A DNA stretch of 10,707 nucleotides from Clostridiales bacterium (lineage in GTDB: Bacteria; Bacillota; Clostridia; Caldicoprobacterales; UBA3941), in NCBI GenBank assembly GCA_012522165.1, contig JAAYKZ010000084.1, positions 1 through 10,707 of the forward strand, given 5' to 3'. Below the pieces are notes generated by a model that worked only from the letters and a program-made list of their open reading frames with translations, searched no databases and was not told where the DNA came from. A program made the position numbers and the translations under genes. Of the stretch, positions 6,614 through 10,707 are shown one piece after another (the stretch's first letter is position 1; each line of letters begins with the position of its first letter).

Positions 6614-7318
6614 TTGGGTAAAAACTATGCAATAATCCTGGCTGCAGGCAGAGGCACTAGGATGAATCAAAGTATTAATAAGATGTACTTAAACTTAAAA
6701 GGCAAGCCCCTTATCGCTCATACCCTGGAGGCCTTTTACAGTCTGGATATAATTAAAGGTATAGCCCTAGTGGTATCTCCGGGGGAAGAGGATATGATAA
6801 GGGAGAAGGTACTAGACATTTATCCACCGAAAAAGCCTATTAAGCTTGTGCATGGTGGAGCGGAAAGGCAACATTCCGTATACAATGGACTAAAAAGCCT
6901 GCCTGTTGATACTCAGCTGGTAGCTATTCATGACGGTGCAAGACCTCTCATAACCCCGAAGGTAATTGAAAGAAGTTTTGAAGTAGCTAAAAAGTGGGGA
7001 GCAGCTGTGGCAGGCATGCCAGTAAAGGATACCATTAAGGTGGTGGATTCCCATGGAAGAGTAAAAGAGACACCGGACAGAAGCTATTTGTGGCTGGTAC
7101 AAACCCCTCAGACTTTTAGCTATTCCTTAATCATAGAGGCCCATAATAGGGCTATAGAGGATAACTTTTTAGCCACGGATGATTCCACTTTAGTAGAACG
7201 TTTAGGCAGGGATGTATATATGATAGAGGGAGGCTATGAAAATTTAAAGGTAACCACACCTGAGGACATAGCCGTAGCCGAAGAAATTCTTACTGCAAGA
7301 GAAAGGAATAAAATATGA
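6614..7318 (+). CDS. ispD: 2-C-methyl-D-erythritol 4-phosphate cytidylyltransferase
   Basis: Third enzyme of the MEP isoprenoid pathway: it transfers CMP from CTP to methylerythritol phosphate in the cytoplasm. The protein has 234 residues, the usual length. The start is TTG, with AAAGGAG 6 bases upstream, and this places the N-terminal strand KNYAIILAAGRGTRM correctly. Signature elements are the CTP-binding loop AAGRGTRM (10-17), Lys23 in INKMYL, HGGAERQHSVYNGL (80-93), IHDGARPL (105-112), VKDTIK (137-142), TPQTF (164-168) and ATDDSTLVE (187-195). The family usually has GxGKRM or GxGxRM at the first loop, so GRGTRM is within its range. The TGA stop overlaps the ispF start (ATGA), indicating translational coupling. 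It also shows that TGA is used as a normal stop in this organism. Confidence 0.96.
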   Translation: MGKNYAIILAAGRGTRMNQSINKMYLNLKGKPLIAHTLEAFYSLDIIKGIALVVSPGEEDMIREKVLDIYPPKKPIKLVHGGAERQHSVYNGLKSLPVDTQLVAIHDGARPLITPKVIERSFEVAKKWGAAVAGMPVKDTIKVVDSHGRVKETPDRSYLWLVQTPQTFSYSLIIEAHNRAIEDNFLATDDSTLVERLGRDVYMIEGGYENLKVTTPEDIAVAEEILTARERNKI

Positions 7319-7791
7319 GAGTAGGAATAGGATATGATGTACATAAATTGGTAGAGAATCGCCCCTTGATATTGGGGGGAGTTAATATACCCTTTGATAG
7401 AGGCCTTTTAGGTCATTCCGATGCCGATGTCCTAGTCCATGCCATTATGGACGCTATACTTGGAGCTTTGGGAATGGGGGATATAGGCCAGCATTTCCCT
7501 GACACAGATGAAAAATACAGGGATATATCCAGTATAATTCTTCTTGAACAAGTAGGCCACATGCTAAAAAAGACAGGTTATAGTATTGGAAATATAGACA
7601 GTATAATAATGGCACAGAAACCTAAGATGGCACCCTATCTTGGGGAAATGAAGGCAAATATATCAAATGCTCTAGGGATAGAGCCATCTATGGTTAATAT
7701 AAAAGCAACTACTACCGAAGGCCTGGGTTTTGTAGGCACAGGCCAGGGTATAGCTGCAAAAGCAGTAGTGTTATTAAAGGCTAAACGTTAG
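7315..7791 (+). CDS. ispF: 2-C-methyl-D-erythritol 2,4-cyclodiphosphate synthase
   Basis: Fifth enzyme of the MEP pathway, which cyclises CDP-methylerythritol phosphate and releases CMP. It works as a trimer with a divalent metal at each active site. The 158-residue length is exactly typical. Metal ligands Asp8 and His10 (GYDVH) and His42 (ADVLVH) are present, together with the HSDAD loop (34-38), FPDTD, and the C-terminal ATTTEGLGFVGTGQGIAAKA segment near the nucleotide-binding site. The start codon overlaps the ispD stop by 4 bases, as expected for a coupled pair catalysing non-adjacent steps of one pathway. No terminator is seen before the next gene, whose start is 33 bases downstream, so co-transcription is likely. 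Confidence 0.97.
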   Translation: MRVGIGYDVHKLVENRPLILGGVNIPFDRGLLGHSDADVLVHAIMDAILGALGMGDIGQHFPDTDEKYRDISSIILLEQVGHMLKKTGYSIGNIDSIIMAQKPKMAPYLGEMKANISNALGIEPSMVNIKATTTEGLGFVGTGQGIAAKAVVLLKAKR

Positions 7792-7807
7792 TTTGTGTTT
7801 AGTTATT

Positions 7808-7815
7808 AAAGGAGG
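7808..7815 (+). promoter_or_regulatory. Shine-Dalgarno fixing the DUF1002 gene start
   Basis: AAAGGAGG lies 9 bases before ATG 7825 but only 3 bases before the in-frame TTG at 7819. The spacing selects the ATG. Confidence 0.75.
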
Positions 7816-7824
7816 TTATTGAAA

Positions 7825-8697
7825 ATGAAAAAGATTTTTTGTTGGACTATAGTGCTGGCACTTATATTAATATCTCCCTTATCTGCACTGGCAGATGCTA
7901 TTGATCCAGAGATTGTGGTTAGCTTAGGGGCAGATCTAAATGACAGCCAGCAAAAGCAAATGCTAAAGCTTTTTGGGGTAGAAGAGGACGAAGTTACGAT
8001 ACTGAAAGTGACTAACCAGGAGGAAAGGGACTATCTATTAGGATTGATTGGAGAAGATAAGATAGGCACCAGAGCCATCTCATCAGCCTATGTGGAGCTT
8101 TTGGAGGAAGGTGAAGGCATCGAGGTAGAAACCCATAATATCACCTGGGTCACCCGTGAAATCTATGCTAATGCATTGGTAACAGCAGGTATAGAAAATG
8201 CCAAGGTTATTGCTGCAGCACCCTTTAAGGTATCAGGGACAGCTGCCCTAACTGGTATAATGAAAGCATTTGAAGAAGCAACGGGCATAGAGCTGGATGA
8301 AGAGGCCAAGGAGATAGCCAACGAAGAGCTGGTCACCACTGGAGAGCTGGCAGAGGACATTGGTAAGGATGAAGCTGCGGCTCTTATCAAGGAAATCAAG
8401 GAGGAAATAGCAAAGCTTAAAACCAAGGACGAAGCTGAGATTCGCAAGATCGTTATCGAAATAGCTGCCAACTTAAATATAAACCTTAGCCAAGAACAGA
8501 TTGATCAGATTGTTGAGCTAATGAAAAAGATCAGCAATCTAGATCTAAACGTAGAGAAAATCGCAGGCCAAATTGAAAAAATCGCCGGTAGCCTGGAGGA
8601 TGTTAAAAAAGTAGTAGAGGAAAACAAGGGTATTATAAAGAAAATACTAGAGGCTATTGAAAATTTCTTTGCGTGGCTTAGAGGACTTCTAGGCTAA
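7825..8697 (+). CDS. Secreted DUF1002 family protein (YpuA-like)
   Basis: An exported 290-residue protein of unknown function. Residues 1-23 are a signal peptide (MKK, hydrophobic core, SALA), with likely cleavage after ALA or ADA. Residues about 25-145 match the DUF1002 pattern as I recall it from B. subtilis YpuA: EIVVSLGADLNDSQQKQML, a lone GTRAISSAYVELL segment, and the ITWVTREIYANALVTAGI and AAPFKVSGTAALTGIMKAFE stretches. The remainder is strongly charged and helical. It includes a tandem heptad, EKIAGQI then EKIAGSL (244-257), and ends in an amphipathic aromatic helix (AIENFFAWLRGLLG) that could touch membrane. The gene follows ispF by 33 bases without a terminator and is followed by one, so it is probably the last gene of the ispDF transcript. 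Its position is that of gltX in Bacillus. No isoprenoid or cysteine role can be read from the sequence. Confidence 0.85.
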   Translation: MKKIFCWTIVLALILISPLSALADAIDPEIVVSLGADLNDSQQKQMLKLFGVEEDEVTILKVTNQEERDYLLGLIGEDKIGTRAISSAYVELLEEGEGIEVETHNITWVTREIYANALVTAGIENAKVIAAAPFKVSGTAALTGIMKAFEEATGIELDEEAKEIANEELVTTGELAEDIGKDEAAALIKEIKEEIAKLKTKDEAEIRKIVIEIAANLNINLSQEQIDQIVELMKKISNLDLNVEKIAGQIEKIAGSLEDVKKVVEENKGIIKKILEAIENFFAWLRGLLG

Positions 8698-8710
8698 GAC
8701 GCTAAGGATA

Positions 8711-8748
8711 AGGCTCTAGTCTAACTTAAGACTGGGGCCTATTTTTTT
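8711..8748 (+). terminator. Intrinsic terminator between the DUF1002 gene and cysE
   Basis: AGGCTCTAGTCT (8711-8722) pairs along all 12 positions with AGACTGGGGCCT (8729-8740), including two G-U pairs, around a 6-base loop. A seven-T run at 8742-8748 follows. Confidence 0.93.
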
Positions 8749-8813
8749 CTCTTTTCTTTCATGGTAAATCTATATATAATAAATCATGTATGGCTGTTTA
8801 TGAACTATATAAA

Positions 8814-8845
8814 TTGTTTAGCAATATTATGGATTATGCTAAAAT
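8814..8845 (+). promoter_or_regulatory. cysE-cysS promoter, extended -10
   Basis: TGCTAAAAT at 8837-8845 is a one-mismatch -10 with the TGN extension. It is nearly identical to the -10 of carD P1. The -35 is poor: TTGTTT at 8814-8819 is 20 bases away, and TTTAGC at 8817-8822 has the right spacing but little similarity. Transcription would begin near 8852, about 36 bases before the start codon. Confidence 0.55.
8817..8843 (+). repeat. Operator-like inverted repeat over the cysE promoter
   Basis: TTTAGCA (8817-8823) and TGCTAAA (8837-8843) are perfect 7-base inverted arms separated by 13 bases. The right arm supplies part of the extended -10 and the left arm lies at the -35. A bound dimer would block RNA polymerase. 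The regulator is unknown. Confidence 0.5.
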
Positions 8846-8874
8846 TATTGTTAGTTAATGGTTCCTAATATCTT

Positions 8875-8880
8875 AGGAGG
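8875..8880 (+). promoter_or_regulatory. Shine-Dalgarno fixing the cysE start
   Basis: AGGAGG ends 7 bases before an in-frame TTG at 8888. The ATG at 8858 would place this site inside the gene and lacks its own. Confidence 0.85.
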
Positions 8881-8887
8881 TGTTTTT

Positions 8888-9580
8888 TTGTTTAGGTGGA
8901 TTCGCGATGAGATTCAAGGCATAATGGATAGAGACCCAGCAGCTAGATCCCCTCTGGAAGTTATCTTGTGTTATCCAGGTTTTCATGCTATTATTTTTCA
9001 TAGGATAGCTCATTGGCTTCACAATCACAGGCTAAAGCTTTTAGCCAGAATAATATCTCAAATATCTAGATTTTTAACAGGTATAGAGATTCATCCGGGG
9101 GCAAAGATAGGAAAAAGATTATTTATCGACCATGGTATGGGCGTAGTAATAGGAGAAACTGCCGAGATAGGTGATAATGTCACCATATACCAGGGTGCTA
9201 CTCTGGGAGGCACTGGCAAGGAAAAGGGCAAAAGACACCCTACCATTGGCAACGGAGTAGTCATAAGTGCAGGAGCTAAAGTACTAGGTCCCTTTAAGGT
9301 AGGGGACAATAGTAAGATAGGAGCTGGGGCTGTGGTGCTAAAGGAAGTCCCTCCAAATTGTACTGTGGTGGGAGTTCCTGGCAGAATTGTAAGAAAGGAC
9401 AATGTACGGGTAAGAGAAGAAAAACAAGTAAAAAAGATTGATTGCGACGAAGTAGACCTAGATCAGGTAAGACTGCCTGACCCTATAGATGACGCCTTTT
9501 CTTGCATTGTAAAAAGGCCTACCAAATTAGAGTCACAGCTTAAAGAACTGGAGGAAGTTAAGGAAAATGAAGTTGTATAA
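8888..9580 (+). CDS. cysE: Serine O-acetyltransferase
   Basis: Makes O-acetylserine from serine and acetyl-CoA, the first committed step of cysteine synthesis in the cytoplasm. TTG 8888 gives 230 residues and the N-terminus MFRWIRDEIQGIMDRDPAARS, which lines up with B. subtilis CysE; an ATG at 8858 would add ten unrelated residues. The helical N-terminal domain contains HAIIFHRIAHWLH. The left-handed beta-helix of hexapeptide repeats starts at GIEIHPGAKIG. His82 (FIDHGMG) and His117 (GKRHPTI) match the active-site histidines, and GGTGKEKGKRHP is the acetyl-CoA and serine loop. The C-terminal tail (about 180-230) is long and charged and ends in NEVV; it does not end in the isoleucine used by many CysE proteins to bind CysK. 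The gene overlaps cysS by 14 bases, so Cys supply and Cys-tRNA charging are coupled, as in Bacillus. Confidence 0.95.
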   Translation: MFRWIRDEIQGIMDRDPAARSPLEVILCYPGFHAIIFHRIAHWLHNHRLKLLARIISQISRFLTGIEIHPGAKIGKRLFIDHGMGVVIGETAEIGDNVTIYQGATLGGTGKEKGKRHPTIGNGVVISAGAKVLGPFKVGDNSKIGAGAVVLKEVPPNCTVVGVPGRIVRKDNVRVREEKQVKKIDCDEVDLDQVRLPDPIDDAFSCIVKRPTKLESQLKELEEVKENEVV

Positions 9581-10707
9581 TACTATGACAAGAAAAAAAG
9601 AAGAATTTGTACCCATTCATGAGAATGAGGTAAGGATGTACTGCTGCGGACCAACGGTATATAATTACTTTCATATAGGTAATGCTCGGCCCTTTATCAT
9701 CTTTGATACCTTTAGACGCTATATGGAGTATAAGGGCTATAAAGTTACCTATGTTCAAAACTTTACCGATATAGACGACAAGATGATTCAGAAAGCCAAT
9801 GAGGAGGGTATAACTGTATCGGAACTGGCGGAAAGATTTATTGAGGAATACTTCAAGGACGCTAATGGCCTGGGAATAAAAAGGGCTACCTATCATCCCA
9901 AGGCTACTGAACATATAGACGAAATAATACAATTTATAGAAAAGCTAATTGAAAAAGGATATGCCTATGAGATAGATGGGGATGTCTACTTTGATACCAC
10001 AGCCTATAAAGATTACGGCAAGCTTTCCAAGCAAAATCTAGAGGAGCTAGAGGCAGGAGCCAGAATACAGCCCGGTGAGAAAAAGAGAAATCCTATGGAT
10101 TTTGCCCTGTGGAAGGCACAAAAGCCTGGTGAACCAGCCTGGGATAGCCCTTGGGGAAAGGGTAGGCCAGGGTGGCATATAGAATGCTCCGTGATGGCTA
10201 CCAAATACCTTTGAGAGACTATAGATATACACGCAGGCGGTCAGGACCTAACCTTCCCCCACCATGAAAATGAGATTGCCCAAACCGAGGCCCTTACTGG
10301 TAAGCCCTTTGCAAGGTACTGGCTCCATAATGGTTATATAAACGTGGACAATAGGAAGATGTCGAAGTCCCTGGGTAATTTCTTCACTGTTCGGGATATT
10401 TCCCGGGAATATGACTTGGAAGTTGTAAGGCTGTTTATGCTTTCGGCGCATTATAGAAATCCTGTAAACTTTAGTCATGAGCTGTTAGATCAGGCTAAAA
10501 GTGCCCTAGAGCGGCTGTATAATGCAAAGAATAATTTAGATCACCTTCTAAGAGAAACTGAAGATAAGGAAATGACACATGAAGAGCAAAAGCTTTATGA
10601 TGAAATGGACGGATATATAAAGAAATTTGAAGAGGCAATGGAGGACGATATTAACACTGCTGATGCCCTAGCTGTTATTTTTGACCTGGTAAGGGATGCT
10701 AATACCC
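9567..10707 (+). CDS. cysS: Cysteinyl-tRNA synthetase, 3' partial, interrupted by in-frame TGA
   Basis: Class I synthetase that charges tRNA-Cys with cysteine; bacterial proteins have about 465 residues, and about 380 codons are in the window. The ATG overlaps the cysE end and begins KLYNTMTRKKEEFVPI, as in the family. The HIGH-type motif is FHIGNARP (His36-Asn39). Zinc ligands are Cys27, Cys207 (WHIECS), His232 and Glu236 (PHHENE); KMSKS is at 264-268. Codon 216 is TGA, in the block KYL-stop-ETIDIHAGGQDL, where B. subtilis and E. coli (Gly218) have glycine. GGA to TGA is a single change, and the frame continues without other damage to the window edge. Termination there would yield 215 residues lacking half the zinc site and KMSKS, which should be inactive. 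Sequence error, a recent nonsense mutation with another copy elsewhere, or readthrough are possible. Confidence 0.93.
10212..10214 (+). other. In-frame TGA inside cysS
   Basis: The codon replaces a conserved glycine and is followed by at least 164 codons of undamaged cysS in the same frame. The context is CTT TGA GAG. No convincing selenocysteine insertion hairpin is seen after it: the best local pairing is GGTC/GACC (10239-10248) with a 2-base loop. Confidence 0.9.

Noticed and set aside
7315..7318. UGA reassigned to glycine or tryptophan throughout the genome
   Set aside because: ispD ends properly at a TGA overlapping the ispF start, all other coding regions are free of internal TGA, and tryptophan is encoded by TGG. 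One cysS codon cannot support a changed code.
8163..8471. Minus-strand open frame of 102 codons within the DUF1002 gene
   Set aside because: Its product is a low-complexity Ser/Ala/Ile run mirroring the Glu/Lys-rich helices on the + strand, with no recognised domain; it is a shadow frame.
8749..8887. T-box leader before cysE
   Set aside because: The conserved T-box sequence and specifier stem are absent, the terminator at 8711 lies before the promoter candidate, and the predicted leader is only about 36 bases.
9091..9402. Minus-strand open frame of 103 codons within cysE
   Set aside because: The Pro/Thr/Leu-rich product mirrors the hexapeptide repeats of CysE and matches no family; the + strand gene is certain.
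9558..9932. Minus-strand open frame of 124 codons across the cysE-cysS junction
   Set aside because: It lies antisense to two well-conserved genes and shows no domain.
10215..10270. Selenocysteine insertion element making the cysS UGA a Sec codon
   Set aside because: No stem with a proper apical loop is seen at the usual distance; the only local pairing (GGTC/GACC) has a 2-base loop and lies in sequence fixed by the conserved protein. The position is glycine, not cysteine, in known CysS.
10215..10707. Independent downstream gene restarting after the cysS TGA
   Set aside because: No ribosome site precedes the few ATG codons there, and the sequence is simply the continuation of CysS; a functional split enzyme cut within the zinc site is implausible.

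Overview
The window looks like chromosomal DNA from a low-GC Gram-positive anaerobe of the Clostridia/Bacillota. The basis is moderate AT-richness, strong AGGAGG ribosome sites with frequent TTG and GTG starts, and a carD - yacL-like - ispD - ispF - cysE - cysS order resembling the Bacillus/Clostridium yacL-ispDF-gltX-cysE-cysS cluster. Genus cannot be decided from the sequence. All supported genes lie on the + strand.

Region 1 (1-4526) is the 3' part of a hemicellulose-use operon. It holds two CUT1-type sugar ABC permeases (the first cut by the window edge), a GH10 xylanase and a GH43 arabinoxylan-active enzyme with a C-terminal CBM6. Both enzymes carry an N-terminal membrane segment without a lipobox, so they are probably held on the outer face of the membrane beside the importer. 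The likely division of labour is backbone cleavage by GH10, side-chain or oligosaccharide trimming by GH43, and uptake by the ABC system, whose binding protein and ATPase are outside the window. A strong intrinsic terminator ends the region.

Region 2 (4539-6444) begins a housekeeping block. A CarD-family RNA polymerase-binding regulator sits behind two tandem, well-formed sigma-70-type promoters and ends in a terminator whose loop contains its stop codon. A four-TM PIN-TRAM protein (YacL type) follows, with its own extended -10 promoter and terminator.

Region 3 (6445-8748) holds ispD and ispF (MEP isoprenoid pathway, ATGA overlap), then a secreted DUF1002 protein where gltX stands in Bacillus subtilis, and a terminator. 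The 160-nt stretch before ispD contains a possible promoter and three consecutive inverted repeats.

Region 4 (8749-10707) holds cysE (serine acetyltransferase) and cysS (cysteinyl-tRNA synthetase), overlapping by 14 nt. They lie behind an extended -10 promoter embedded in a 7-bp inverted repeat that looks like an operator. cysS is cut by the right edge and has an in-frame TGA at 10212-10214 in place of a conserved glycine codon, while the reading frame on both sides is intact. This is the most notable observation in the window: it is either a sequence error, a recent nonsense mutation, or recoding.

Several starts are assigned downstream of the longest open frame because a Shine-Dalgarno sequence and family alignment support them (609 TTG, 1597 ATG, 4641 ATG, 7825 ATG, 8888 TTG). 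No tRNA, rRNA, CRISPR array or insertion sequence was seen.
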